From: Fusibacter ferrireducens
Lineage (GTDB): Bacteria > Bacillota > Clostridia > Peptostreptococcales > Acidaminobacteraceae
DNA: 64,000 nt
Direction of reading: 5' to 3'
Assembly (NCBI RefSeq): GCF_015352425.1
Contig: NZ_JADKNH010000009.1
Coordinates: forward strand, 124,001 to 188,000
Every line of letters starts with the position of its first letter. Within the stretch, counting starts at the first letter, position 1. Both the position numbers and the translations under genes were made by a program. Of this stretch, positions 9,237 through 18,102 are shown piece after piece. The notes under the pieces were generated by a model. The model did no database searches. It was given only the letters and a program-made list of their open reading frames with translations, and had not been told where the DNA came from.

Positions 9237-10424
9237 TTAATCGGGTCTTGCACACTCCAAATCCAAAAACACAGCGACAAGCTGAGGCGAAAACTGAGTG
9301 CCACTGTTTTTTATTAATTCAAGCCTTGCATTTTCAAGTGTCAAGGCTCTCCGATAAGTTCTGTCTGATCTCATGACATCCCAAGCATCTGCAATGGCAA
9401 TAATTTGAGATGCCAACGGGATTTCATCTCCCTTTAATCCATTTGGGTAGCCTGTGCCATCAAATTTTTCATGATGATGCTTGATAATAATGGCGATTTC
9501 CTTAAGCGTCTCCGCATTTTTCGTCATTTCATATCCATGATTGGTATGGCCCTTGATGATTTCATATTCTTCCCTATTTAATCGAGCAGGTTTGTTCAGT
9601 AGTTCTTTATTAATGTGAATCTTCCCAATATCATGGATGAGCCCTGCCCAATAGATTTCATTTTGACGTGCAAGGTCAAACCCCAACGCTTTAGCCAAGC
9701 TTACGGCGATCAGTGCCACACTCTCAGAATGTCCCTTCGTGTACTCATCGTAATATTCCAAGACTGTTGCCAGCAGTAGAGCAACTTCTTTCACCATAGA
9801 TCTCTCAGAATTTAAAAGCGCCTCTGTTTTTTCATTGACCTTTTTTTCAAGTTCTTGCTGATGCTCGTATAGTTTACAGTTAATGCGATAATTCGACATC
9901 GATTGATTATAGAACAGATAATTCATATATAGAATCATCGCATAAAAAATACTTACGGACACTAGGATTACAATTATATTTTCATCAACGCGCTTCAAAA
10001 AAGGGGTCATAAAGATCAGACCGCAAAAATCAACTACAAAGTAGATCAACCAGTATTGCCATTTCATTTGAATGACAGCACCGGTTACTACAAACACAAT
10101 GACAAAATCAAAATAGGAGATAACACTTTCCGGTTTATATCCCATCATCAGTGTCCCCCAAATCAAGAGGCAACATACCGTCATATTTTGAAATAATCGT
10201 ATCCGTTTTTCTTCTCTTTCAACCACGCCCAGCTGAATCCCCAAAAAGGCTATCAAGCAATATGTAAAGAGGAAACCGTTGATCCATTTGACTTCCAACA
10301 AGTCATCAATCCAAAATGAAACCAACAACATCAAGAAAGAAGCGCCCAGTATAAATGGCAGCAAGCGCATAAGTCTCTCTTCATTATCATCTCTAAGACT
10401 TTGTTCAAATCTTTCAGTTTCCAT
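9237..10424 (-). CDS. Membrane HD-GYP phosphodiesterase-type protein
   Basis: About 395 residues from the ATG at 10424 (METERFEQSL), which has an AAGGA box at the right distance; an in-frame ATG 14 codons upstream lacks one. The N-terminal 170 residues form about six membrane helices, followed by a coiled coil and a complete HD-GYP domain: HDIGKIHIN, the HTNHG motif, HHHEKFDGTGYP and ADAWDVMRSDRTYR. Such proteins hydrolyse cyclic di-GMP (known of the family). The membrane part could sense a hydrophobic or ionic cue. It is last in the operon after the LytTR regulator gene, 47 bases away. Confidence 0.88.
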   Translation of the reverse strand: METERFEQSLRDDNEERLMRLLPFILGASFLMLLVSFWIDDLLEVKWINGFLFTYCLIAFLGIQLGVVEREEKRIRLFQNMTVCCLLIWGTLMMGYKPESVISYFDFVIVFVVTGAVIQMKWQYWLIYFVVDFCGLIFMTPFLKRVDENIIVILVSVSIFYAMILYMNYLFYNQSMSNYRINCKLYEHQQELEKKVNEKTEALLNSERSMVKEVALLLATVLEYYDEYTKGHSESVALIAVSLAKALGFDLARQNEIYWAGLIHDIGKIHINKELLNKPARLNREEYEIIKGHTNHGYEMTKNAETLKEIAIIIKHHHEKFDGTGYPNGLKGDEIPLASQIIAIADAWDVMRSDRTYRRALTLENARLELIKNSGTQFSPQLVAVFLDLECARPD

Positions 10425-10471
10425 ATGACCACATCCTTGGCTCATATATACCCAATCTATTTTCATTTATA

Positions 10472-11233
10472 TTATAGGATGTGCATTTTTTCTTTAAATT
10501 GGTTTACATTACTTCGACTCACTGGAATTTGAAGATCAAAACCTCTAAGCTTCACCATATAAGTATTATTAAACCAAGGCTCTATCGTATCTACATAATC
10601 CAAATTGATAATATAAGCCCTATGGCACCTAAAAAAATTACTGTAAAGAATGTCTTCAATTTCAGAGAGCGTTTTCTTACAAGTATACTTGCCCTTTACT
10701 GTTATAAAATGAGTGGTCCTATCTTCGAAGAAAATACAAGCAATCTCACTGTATTTTACGGGCTTTAAAACGCCGTTGCTGTAAAAAGACATCACTTTTA
10801 AATGTTTTTTAATGCTCTGAACGGCATCTTTAACATGATCTGTGCTCGTTGCTGCCGATTCAGTCATTTCATCACATTCAGATGCTATCAGTCTGCGAAC
10901 TGTGTTTTCAAAGCGTTTTTCTGAAACCGGCTTTAACAAATAATCCACCGCATTAAACTCAAACGCTTTTATGGCATAAGCTTCGTATGCCGTTACAAAA
11001 ACAATTCGAGTTGGAATATTGTTTTTTAAAATATAATCTGCCACAAGTATCCCCGATACCTGAGGCATATCGATGTCTAAAAATACAGCATCGTATTCAT
11101 TTTGACCCATTGAACCAACAAAAGACAAACCATCATTATAAGTAGCAACTACTTCGAGCCCTGGATACTTTGAAATCAAATAAGAAAGTTCATCCACTGC
11201 AGGCATCTCATCATCGACAATAGCACATCTCAT
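10472..11233 (-). CDS. LytTR-family response regulator (LytR/BtsR type)
   Basis: About 253 residues from the ATG at 11233 (MRCAIVDDEMP), which has a AAAGGGGG box; a longer start at 11260 is less likely. Receiver domain with D53 (VFLDIDMP), T81 (VFVTAYEAYAIKAF) and K101 (DYLLKPV), then a LytTR DNA-binding domain at about 150-250 (FFEDRTTHFITVKGKYTCKK; FFRCHRAYIINLDYVD; IPVSRSNVNQFKEKM). It starts 29 bases after the LytS-type kinase gene, its evident partner. LytTR regulators bind paired direct repeats; no target gene such as lrgA or a peptide transporter is next to it. Confidence 0.93.
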   Translation of the reverse strand: MRCAIVDDEMPAVDELSYLISKYPGLEVVATYNDGLSFVGSMGQNEYDAVFLDIDMPQVSGILVADYILKNNIPTRIVFVTAYEAYAIKAFEFNAVDYLLKPVSEKRFENTVRRLIASECDEMTESAATSTDHVKDAVQSIKKHLKVMSFYSNGVLKPVKYSEIACIFFEDRTTHFITVKGKYTCKKTLSEIEDILYSNFFRCHRAYIINLDYVDTIEPWFNNTYMVKLRGFDLQIPVSRSNVNQFKEKMHIL

Positions 11234-11262
11234 TTTCAATCCCCCTTTACTCAAAAACACAC

Positions 11263-12951
11263 CTATTCAACTGGAAACGTAATGCTTACACAAGTGCCTT
11301 GTCCCACTTGACTGTCTATTTTAAACGCACCTTTTGGACCGTAATGCTTTTCTATTCTTTGCATGACATTTACAAATCCGATGGATTCTGAGAGTTCACC
11401 ACTTAATATCGTATTCAACTTTTCTTTTCCAATGCCAACCCCATCATCAAGCACTTGGATCTTCACGAACGCTTCTTGGTCCGCATTTGTGAAATTATGG
11501 ATTAGAACTTTAATATTGCCACCTTCTGGCTTCTGCAAGATGCCATGTAATACTGCATTTTCCACAATAGGTTGGATTAAGAGCGGCAATATTCTCGTAG
11601 ATTGATCCACACTAATTTCATACTGCACTTGAATCTTCTCTCCAAACCGCGCTTTGCAAACGCTGATATATTTTTCAACATGTACCAATTCATCCCGAAT
11701 GGCAATTTCCCCTTTCAGCGATTGCATATTCTTCCTAAAGAATTCACTTAAATCCAAGAGCACTTCTCGTGCCTTTTGTGGATCTGTCCTGATCAATGAA
11801 ATCACCACGTTCAAACTGTTAAAGAGGAAGTGAGGATTGATTTGCGCTTGTAATGCTTTGATTTCTGCATTGAGCGCAAGTTTGGACTGTCTTTCCAAAT
11901 CCGTAATCCAAAGCTGTGTTGAAAGAATGTTCGAGAGCCCCTTTGCAATTTCAATATCCAAATCGGAAATGACATCTTTTGTCCTATAAAATTTTAAAGT
12001 CCCCTTGATGACGTCACCTTCCCAAATTGGCACAATGACTGCTGAACTCAGGTGGCACTTTCTATTGGGACAACCAATGGTTTCCTTATTTTGTGCTACT
12101 TTGACTTCTCCTGATTTTAAAACAATTTTAGTCAATTGAGTCATAATGGTCATCCCAACTTTATGATGATCACTTGCAGCACCCACATGTGCCAAAACCT
12201 CTGTTGTATTGGTAATGGCAATGGCCTCAAAATCCGTCGCACTCAAGATTTGTCTTGCAGTTAATTTAGCGGACTCCCTGTTCAATCCTTCTCTCAAAGA
12301 CTGAGTGGTTTTATCTGCAAGCAGAAGCGCCTGTCTTGCACGATATTTTGCTTGAATACCACTTAATGATTGAATGTTGCTAATAATACTCACAAAGAGT
12401 GCAATCCCGCAAGAGTTGACTAATATCATTGGAAAACTAATGACTAACATGAGGTCCATAGCATCTTCAAAGGGTTTGGCAACTAGGATCAAAATCAACA
12501 TCTGAAGTGATTCTAAGAGTACGCCCACCACAAGTGCATACGGAATCTTATATGATGACGCTCTGAATCGCTTACTCAAAGCACCAGCCACTATGCCCTC
12601 CGTACAGGTTGAAATCCCACAAGCAAGTGCTGTAAATCCCCCTATGTCGATCAAAAATCTATGACCGCCTGCAAGGATGCCTGCTATCAATCCCACTAAT
12701 GGTCCGCCCAACAGACCGCCAACTGCAACACCAATCACTCTTGTATTCACAATTGCGCCTTGATATTTTATCCCTGAATAAGTCCCCACGATACTGAGAA
12801 GCGCAAAAATAATACCCATCGTAATTTTTTCTGGAATCGTCATTTCTTTTTTTGCGATAATATTTTTGAAAGCACGCGTCCTTGAAAAAACAAGCCCAAT
12901 CATGATGATCAATCCAACACGATACACCAACTGAATTAAAAGTTCTAACAT
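11263..12951 (-). CDS. LytS-type sensor histidine kinase (5TMR-LYT, GAF)
   Basis: 562 residues: an N-terminal 5TM receptor of LytS type (about 1-195, with GLLGGPLVGLIAGILAGGHR), a GAF-like domain (about 215-350) and a His_kinase/HATPase pair with QINPHFLFNSLNVVISLI (His near 370), LLIQPIVENAVLHGIL and LDDGVGIG. LytS and BtsS kinases sense membrane or metabolic cues such as pyruvate or cell-wall state; which applies here is unknown. The GAF region contains NRKCHLSSAVIVPI and may bind a small molecule. It lies 10 bases after the PucR-type gene with an AGAGGCG box, so it is co-transcribed. Confidence 0.92.
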   Translation of the reverse strand: MLELLIQLVYRVGLIIMIGLVFSRTRAFKNIIAKKEMTIPEKITMGIIFALLSIVGTYSGIKYQGAIVNTRVIGVAVGGLLGGPLVGLIAGILAGGHRFLIDIGGFTALACGISTCTEGIVAGALSKRFRASSYKIPYALVVGVLLESLQMLILILVAKPFEDAMDLMLVISFPMILVNSCGIALFVSIISNIQSLSGIQAKYRARQALLLADKTTQSLREGLNRESAKLTARQILSATDFEAIAITNTTEVLAHVGAASDHHKVGMTIMTQLTKIVLKSGEVKVAQNKETIGCPNRKCHLSSAVIVPIWEGDVIKGTLKFYRTKDVISDLDIEIAKGLSNILSTQLWITDLERQSKLALNAEIKALQAQINPHFLFNSLNVVISLIRTDPQKAREVLLDLSEFFRKNMQSLKGEIAIRDELVHVEKYISVCKARFGEKIQVQYEISVDQSTRILPLLIQPIVENAVLHGILQKPEGGNIKVLIHNFTNADQEAFVKIQVLDDGVGIGKEKLNTILSGELSESIGFVNVMQRIEKHYGPKGAFKIDSQVGQGTCVSITFPVE

Positions 12952-12961
12952 ACGTTCGCCT

Positions 12962-14608
12962 CTATTTTGTGGTATTTTTAAAAATCTTGTGCACTTTTAA
13001 TGCGGTTTGAATCGCATAGCGATCCTCTTCTTTATCAATGCTCATCCCTATAATATCTTGAATTCTACTCAGTCTATACAAAATTGTATTGTAATGTGTA
13101 AATAATGTCTCAGACATTTTCTTTAAGTTGCCATTGCATTCAAAATAAACTTCAAGTGTTTTTACAAGTTCTGTATCTTTTCTCAAATCATATACCACAA
13201 GTTCTTCTAAAGTATCCTTATAGAAAATCTCCAACTCACTTTTGAGACTTGTTTGAGATAAAATTTTATAAATACCCATTTCCTCAAAGTAGACCACATC
13301 TTCGTCTATATAGCGTACTGCGGCTTCAAGTGCTTTAGAAGCATCTTCCAAACTTTTATGAACATTTATGATGCCTTTATAAATCCGTCCAACACCTACT
13401 TTGGTCTGATATTTTTTCATCTTTGACTTTAATATTTCATAAATATACTTCGTGTAACGCTTAACGACCTGTATGGTTTCGCCCTCTTTAAACATGATCA
13501 GAATATAGATGTGATCGCTTTTATTCAAGATCATGTAAGCTCTCCCCATATCCTTGCAGATCAATTCAACTAAATAGGCCGCCTTTAAATACTTCTCAGT
13601 TTCATCAGCGGTATTCTTACTGAGGACATCAATATCCAAAATAATGAAATTGGCATTTTCGGAAAATCTAAAGTTGGCCGCACGTTCTACCGCTTTATTG
13701 CGTCTGACTTCATCAAATGAGATCAAATCATCAAAAAATTCAATTTTATACTTGTTTTCAACTTCCTGTACGGAAATTTTCTTTAAAAACTCAAGTGCAA
13801 TAATATTGGAAGCTGTTTCAAGCCCCAATTTATCATAGTTTGAAATAACACGCTCTTTGCCATAGGTTACAATATGTCCATGAACTTGATTTTTAACGAA
13901 AATTGGAATGATCAATCTTTCAATTTCTTGCTCTTTATAGACAATTTTATCCCAAATCACTTTTGGACTTTTCCCATCCAATTGTATGCCTTCAATATTC
14001 TCATATAAAATTGCATAGTCATTTTCAAATGTAGACTTAAGAAAATAGGTATCTTCAAAATAATAATCTCTCACGAAAACAGGAGAAGTAATTGTCTTCT
14101 GAATACTTTTCAAGATGTCTTCAATATTGCCTCCACTCACCACTACATTCATGGTATCCTTGTGTAAATTCTCCACACGCTGAAGTACACTCGTTTGCTT
14201 TTTAAACATCAAGTTGTAGACCACAGAAAATATTTCAGTGAATGAAACATGATAATCCAAGTCAATCACAGGCAACTCAAGTTTATTACAAACCTCCACA
14301 ACTGCTCTTGGCAGCGCCTCAATATAAGGCGTGATTTTGACAAAGACTGCACTCACATTTTTGGCAGCAATTTCAGTAAACAATTCAATTTGTTCACTCG
14401 ATGCCATCTTCTCAAAAATTTGGCCTGTAATCAAAATAATTTGCCCATCTTGTTCAATCCAACTCAAGATTTCTCTATCTAGCATCACATTGACGGATGT
14501 TACCGGTTTGTATTGTGGATCAATAGATGTGATCATTTTAGAAGTTCTAAAGAGTTCAAGTGCAAGCACTTCATTCAAAAGCACTGTTGATTCGTTATTC
14601 AAGAACAT
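12962..14608 (-). CDS. PucR-family transcriptional regulator
   Basis: 548 residues: a PucR N-terminal domain (about 1-125), a GAF-like middle (about 140-275), a degenerate GGDEF-like domain typical of this family (about 290-430) and a C-terminal helix-turn-helix (YFECNGNLKKMSETLFTHYN, then TILYRLSRIQDIIGMSI). Family members regulate purine, amino acid or other catabolic operons in response to a small molecule. The annotated ATG abuts a GGGGGG box with almost no spacing; the TTG two codons later (14602) has ideal spacing and may be the true start. It heads an operon with the LytS/LytTR pair and the HD-GYP gene. Confidence 0.9.
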   Translation of the reverse strand: MFLNNESTVLLNEVLALELFRTSKMITSIDPQYKPVTSVNVMLDREILSWIEQDGQIILITGQIFEKMASSEQIELFTEIAAKNVSAVFVKITPYIEALPRAVVEVCNKLELPVIDLDYHVSFTEIFSVVYNLMFKKQTSVLQRVENLHKDTMNVVVSGGNIEDILKSIQKTITSPVFVRDYYFEDTYFLKSTFENDYAILYENIEGIQLDGKSPKVIWDKIVYKEQEIERLIIPIFVKNQVHGHIVTYGKERVISNYDKLGLETASNIIALEFLKKISVQEVENKYKIEFFDDLISFDEVRRNKAVERAANFRFSENANFIILDIDVLSKNTADETEKYLKAAYLVELICKDMGRAYMILNKSDHIYILIMFKEGETIQVVKRYTKYIYEILKSKMKKYQTKVGVGRIYKGIINVHKSLEDASKALEAAVRYIDEDVVYFEEMGIYKILSQTSLKSELEIFYKDTLEELVVYDLRKDTELVKTLEVYFECNGNLKKMSETLFTHYNTILYRLSRIQDIIGMSIDKEEDRYAIQTALKVHKIFKNTTK

Positions 14609-14638
14609 CCCCCCAATTTAGAAGTTTTTAATAATATA

Positions 14639-14666
14639 ATTATATCAAAACCCGACTTTTATGCAA
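14639..14666 (-). promoter_or_regulatory. Sigma-A promoter of the PucR operon
   Basis: On the minus strand TTGCAT, a 16-base spacer and TATAAT lie about 35 bases before the PucR-type start. The -35 box abuts the stop codon of the gene upstream. It would drive the four-gene operon down to 9237. Confidence 0.7.
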
Positions 14667-14667
14667 C

Positions 14668-15669
14668 CTACAGTTTTTTCGTTGTATTATTTTCACAATT
14701 AGAATCCTCTAAATAGATGGCAAATCTACAAGTTGAATCGCCTTTGAGAACGGATTCTAAAAGCTCAACACGTAATGGCCTGTCGAGAATAACTTCATAT
14801 GGAAATTTCGCAAAGCCGCCACTGCAATAACACCAATTTTCAGATATTGCTTCACCACTCAAAATGGATTCACGGGCAAATGGACAGTGACAAGCATAAT
14901 ACCGTTTTAAAAGTGAGTCCTCTGTCTCTAAATATTTTTCAGGATTGTAAGGAATTTTAGTTGAATACAGGATGTTACCCTCACGAACTGCTGACATAAT
15001 CTCCTGATTCTTCGCAGCAAAATCCACGACTTCTTGAGTGATTTTTTGCTCATACCACACCTTGTTTTCATCACAATGCTCTTGAAGCTCTTCAATTTTT
15101 CGTTTTTGTAGATCTGCAAGATATAAATCCATATTATCAAAGGATTCATAGATCTCCTTTTCTTTTAGATAGGCTGTCTTTGAAATACCGTGATTGTTGC
15201 CAGCTAAAACTTCCTGTACGGTTTTGATGGGCAGCTGATTTTCAAGGGCATTCATTAACTTCCCCGTATAGCTAGGGTAAGCTTTAGGTTCAGATCCAAT
15301 TCTAGGTTTCTGAACAGATCCCATAATTTGATGCGCCATGTAAGGGCCTGCTCTGTCAATCAAACGGTCATTGATATGCTCTATAACACCAATACCTCCC
15401 AGCAATGACGTGAAGTATATATAGATCTCATTGTGGCCTTCGATGTAGAAATATCTTGCCATTGCCAATAAATCCTCTGGTGTGCTTATTTCAAGCGATA
15501 CCATAGAATCGATATACACACGTATCGCATCGAGCTTGGCAGTTTCAAAAGACATCTTTTTAGATGTCAAATAGGTTTCAAGAGCTTTTACTGCATCTAC
15601 AGCCAAATCCGTATCCGTCTCACTTATGCCTCGTTTTGAATAGTATGCTCTCAATTTTTTCTCATGCAT
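14668..15669 (-). CDS. Conserved hypothetical protein with Cys-rich V4R/ATC-hydrolase-like C-terminus
   Basis: 333 residues, soluble, not confidently recognised. The N-terminal 130 residues are mostly helical. The C-terminal part holds a cysteine group: RYYACHCPFARESIL, WCYCSGGFAKFPYE and STCRFAIYL (five cysteines within about 60 residues). This pattern resembles the 4-vinyl-reductase-like or 2-amino-thiazoline-4-carboxylate hydrolase-like domains that bind small molecules or metal, but I cannot assign an activity. GAGG precedes the ATG. It lies upstream of the PucR operon in the same direction with a promoter between them, so it may be a separate unit. A 26-bp palindrome lies 146 bases before its start. 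Confidence 0.6.
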   Translation of the reverse strand: MHEKKLRAYYSKRGISETDTDLAVDAVKALETYLTSKKMSFETAKLDAIRVYIDSMVSLEISTPEDLLAMARYFYIEGHNEIYIYFTSLLGGIGVIEHINDRLIDRAGPYMAHQIMGSVQKPRIGSEPKAYPSYTGKLMNALENQLPIKTVQEVLAGNNHGISKTAYLKEKEIYESFDNMDLYLADLQKRKIEELQEHCDENKVWYEQKITQEVVDFAAKNQEIMSAVREGNILYSTKIPYNPEKYLETEDSLLKRYYACHCPFARESILSGEAISENWCYCSGGFAKFPYEVILDRPLRVELLESVLKGDSTCRFAIYLEDSNCENNTTKKL

Positions 15670-15814
15670 TTAATGACCTCCTCACTTTAATTGCCCGTTT
15701 ATTTTTATTACTGCTATTGTTACGCCTTTATCCATGTTTTTTTATGATCCTTATGCGTTATCGATTCGTGCTCAGTATGGTTTTGTCATCGTTTATATAT
15801 ACTCATATCATAAA

Positions 15815-15840
15815 CTTTATTGAAACTAATTTCAATAAAG
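15815..15840. promoter_or_regulatory. 26-bp perfect palindrome, candidate operator
   Basis: Arms CTTTATTGAAA and TTTCAATAAAG are perfect 11-base inverted repeats around CTAA. There is no T-run beyond the A/T content, and it lies upstream of the 14668-15669 gene rather than after a gene, so an operator is more likely than a terminator. The rest of the 15670-16039 gap shows no gene; it also holds the gdhA terminator. Confidence 0.5.
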
Positions 15841-15956
15841 CCTCATAATTGTGCCTTACACCTTCGATTGCTTGGAAGCATTGGTGTTGTTTAAGTTGAA
15901 TTTTTCCATTTCTAGATTTTGAAAGGTAACGGATGCTTTACAGATGGTCTATAACT

Positions 15957-15997
15957 AAAAAAACGCTGTAAACGAATTTGAAATGCGTTTACAGCGT
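15957..15997 (-). terminator. gdhA terminator
   Basis: Minus-strand arms ACGCTGTAAACG and CGTTTACAGCGT form a 12-bp stem followed by seven T residues, about 40 bases after the gdhA stop. Confidence 0.92.
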
Positions 15998-16039
15998 CAT
16001 TATTAAATGATATATATTTTTACTTTAAGGCAATATGGC

Positions 16040-17383
16040 TTAGTAATTTCCTTGAGCCATCATAGCTTCAGCAACTTTAGCGAAACCTGCAATATTCGCA
16101 CCAGCCACTAAGTTGTAACCAAAGCCATAAGTTTCAGCAGCATCCACACAGTTTTTGTGGATGTTTGTCATAATTTGATCTAATTTAGCATCAACTTCTG
16201 CTTCTGTCCATGATAATCTCATTGAGTTTTGGCTCATTTCAAGTGCTGAAGTCGCTACACCACCTGCATTAGCAGCTTTAGCCGGTCCAACAGTTACACC
16301 TTTTTCTAATAAATAGTCAACCGCTTCGTTTGTACATGGCATATTAGATGCTTCGCAAAGGAATTTAACGCCGTTCGCTACGATTTGCTCTGCATGCTCT
16401 AATCTGATTTCATTTTGTGTTGCACATGGAATCACGATGTCTGCTTTTACGCCCCAAGGTCTTTCACCTGGGAAGAATTTAGAACCTGCGAATTTATCTG
16501 CATACGGTGCCACGATATCTTTTCCGCTTGATCTAAGCTCTAACAAGTACTCGATTTTTTCACCAGCGATACCCGCTTCATCTAAGATGTATCCATCTGG
16601 ACCTGAAATAGTGATGACTTTGCCACCTAATTCAGTCACTTTAGTCGCTGTACCCCAAGTAACGTTACCAAATCCTGATAATGCAACTGTTTTGCCTTCG
16701 AAAGTTTCACCTTTAGCTTTTAACATTTCTCTTGTAAAGTAAGTCACACCGAAACCAGTTGCCTCTGGTCTGATCAATGATCCACCATAAGATAATCCCT
16801 TACCTGTTAAAACGCCATTTTCGAAAACGCCTTTGATTCTTCTGTATTGACCATATAGGAATCCGATTTCTCTTCCGCCTACACCGATATCCCCAGCTGG
16901 AACGTCTACGTCTGGTCCAATATGTCTATATAATTCAGTCATGAAGCTTTGGCAAAATCTCATAATTTCAGCATCAGATTTACCATTTGGATCGAAGTCC
17001 GAACCACCTTTACCGCCACCGATTGGTAGACCCGTTAAAGAGTTTTTCAAAATTTGCTCAAAACCTAAGAATTTAATGATCCCGATGTATACCGATTTAT
17101 GGAATCTCAAACCACCTTTGTAAGGTCCAATTGCACCGTTGAATTGAACTCTAAAGCCTCTATTCACATGGAGTTTACCTGCATCGTCAACCCAAGGCAC
17201 TCTGAAAGTGATTTGTCTTTCAGGCTCTGCAAATCTTGCTAAAAGATTCGCTTCAATATACTCAGGATGTTTTGCTAAAACGGGTTCTAAAGATTTGAAA
17301 ACCTCTTCTACTGCTTGTAAAAATTCTGGTTCGTTGGCATTTCTAGCCTTAACTTGTTCAAATACCTCTTCAATATACTTCAT
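16040..17383 (-). CDS. gdhA: NADP-type glutamate dehydrogenase
   Basis: 447 residues from the ATG at 17383, which has an AAAGGAGAT box; the longer in-frame ATG at 17440 lacks one and would exceed the family length. It interconverts glutamate with 2-oxoglutarate plus ammonia. Seen: GPYKGGLRFH (K89), PIGGGKGGSDFDP (catalytic K125), DVDVPAGDIGVGGRE (D165) and the nucleotide-binding GFGNVTWG. The length and residue numbers match the hexameric 447-residue family-I enzymes. It is monocistronic with its own terminator; its leader and promoter lie in the long AT-rich gap upstream. Confidence 0.97.
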   Translation of the reverse strand: MKYIEEVFEQVKARNANEPEFLQAVEEVFKSLEPVLAKHPEYIEANLLARFAEPERQITFRVPWVDDAGKLHVNRGFRVQFNGAIGPYKGGLRFHKSVYIGIIKFLGFEQILKNSLTGLPIGGGKGGSDFDPNGKSDAEIMRFCQSFMTELYRHIGPDVDVPAGDIGVGGREIGFLYGQYRRIKGVFENGVLTGKGLSYGGSLIRPEATGFGVTYFTREMLKAKGETFEGKTVALSGFGNVTWGTATKVTELGGKVITISGPDGYILDEAGIAGEKIEYLLELRSSGKDIVAPYADKFAGSKFFPGERPWGVKADIVIPCATQNEIRLEHAEQIVANGVKFLCEASNMPCTNEAVDYLLEKGVTVGPAKAANAGGVATSALEMSQNSMRLSWTEAEVDAKLDQIMTNIHKNCVDAAETYGFGYNLVAGANIAGFAKVAEAMMAQGNY

Positions 17384-17710
17384 TTCAAACATCTCCTTTA
17401 AAATGATTTGAGGATTTCCCTCGTGGTTGTTATCAACCAAATTTTTCTTGCCCTTAAAGTTTGTTAAAATTTTGTTAATCGTCCTAACGAGTAAATTTTA
17501 ACATATCCCTCTGATAGTGTAAACTAAAATTAAACATAAAACTATAAATTTTTTGCAACAGTTATGAATTTTTCTGTATAATTTCGGGGATCGAAATACC
17601 GCCCTGCGGGACAAAATTTCACCTAGAAATTAACACTGAATTTCAATCCTAATTTCACATTTATTCTATACCATGAAATGCATTTTGCAGGCGGATTTAT
17701 CTTTCGTTAT

Positions 17711-17725
17711 TAATAATGATTATCA
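17711..17725 (+). promoter_or_regulatory. Candidate Fur box upstream of ferredoxin
   Basis: TAATAATGATTATCA matches 14 of 15 positions of the 7-1-7 Fur consensus TGATAATNATTATCA. It follows TTGCAG and a 17-base spacer, so it overlaps the -10 of a possible upstream promoter and lies about 40 bases before the main ferredoxin -35. Iron-dependent control of ferredoxin is plausible. Confidence 0.45.
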
Positions 17726-17766
17726 ATATACTTTGATGTTTTTTGCTATTTTTTCTATTTTTTTTG

Positions 17767-17796
17767 TTGTTCAATGGTTTTTTTGAGTATTATAAT
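17767..17796 (+). promoter_or_regulatory. Ferredoxin sigma-A promoter
   Basis: TTGTTC, an 18-base T-rich spacer and a perfect TATAAT at 17791-17796. The predicted leader is about 45 bases, with GAGGAGG 8 bases before the ATG. Confidence 0.65.
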
Positions 17797-17845
17797 GATG
17801 ACATGACTTGAACATTAAGTTAAATATAATGAGGAGGTACTTCCA

Positions 17846-18010
17846 ATGTATGTAATCAATGATTCATGTATTTCTTGTGGCGCTTGTGAACCAGAATGCC
17901 CAGTAAACGCAATTTCTGCTGGTGATAGCATTTACGTTATTAGCGCAGAATGTATAGATTGTGGTGCATGTGCAAATGTTTGCCCAGTTGATGCACCTCA
18001 AGCTGAGTAA
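17846..18010 (+). CDS. 2[4Fe-4S] clostridial-type ferredoxin
   Basis: 54 residues, beginning MYVINDSCISCGACEPECPV. Two perfect CxxCxxCxxxCP clusters (C8, C11, C14, C18 and C36, C39, C42, C46) bind two [4Fe-4S] centres, as in clostridial ferredoxin, a low-potential one-electron carrier for pyruvate:ferredoxin oxidoreductase, hydrogenase and similar enzymes. GAGGAGG lies 8 bases before the ATG, a TATAAT promoter lies upstream and a strong terminator follows, so it is a complete one-gene unit. Confidence 0.97.
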   Translation: MYVINDSCISCGACEPECPVNAISAGDSIYVISAECIDCGACANVCPVDAPQAE

Positions 18011-18042
18011 TATCGACTCAATAAAATCGATAGTGATCTACT

Positions 18043-18088
18043 AAAAAGAGACCTGTCCTATCACATTTGTGATGAACAGGTCTTTTTA
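18043..18088 (+). terminator. Ferredoxin terminator
   Basis: AGACCTGT pairs with ACAGGTCT, with an inner ATCACA/TGTGAT stem, and TTTTT follows. AAAAAGAG on the other side makes it usable on both strands. Confidence 0.9.
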
Positions 18089-18102
18089 TTAAAACAACAA
18101 GA

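Larger units (their letters stand above)
17384..17845. other. Regulatory gap between gdhA and ferredoxin
   Basis: This 462-base gap holds the gdhA leader, two small hairpins at about 17580-17630 (ATTTCG/CGAAAT and CCGC/GCGG), a candidate Fur box and the ferredoxin promoter. A near direct repeat, TTGTTAAAATT then TTGTTAATC, lies at about 17459-17480. I see no open frame with a ribosome binding site other than the ferredoxin that starts at its right end. Confidence 0.5.

Noticed and set aside
17459-17480. Rex operator upstream of gdhA
   Set aside because: The TTGTTAA copies are direct, not inverted, so they do not fit the Rex palindrome.
17580-17630. Fifth member of the long-stem family
   Set aside because: The minus strand has CCCGCAGGG, but no GA-GGA partner and no long outer stem; it is two small separate hairpins.
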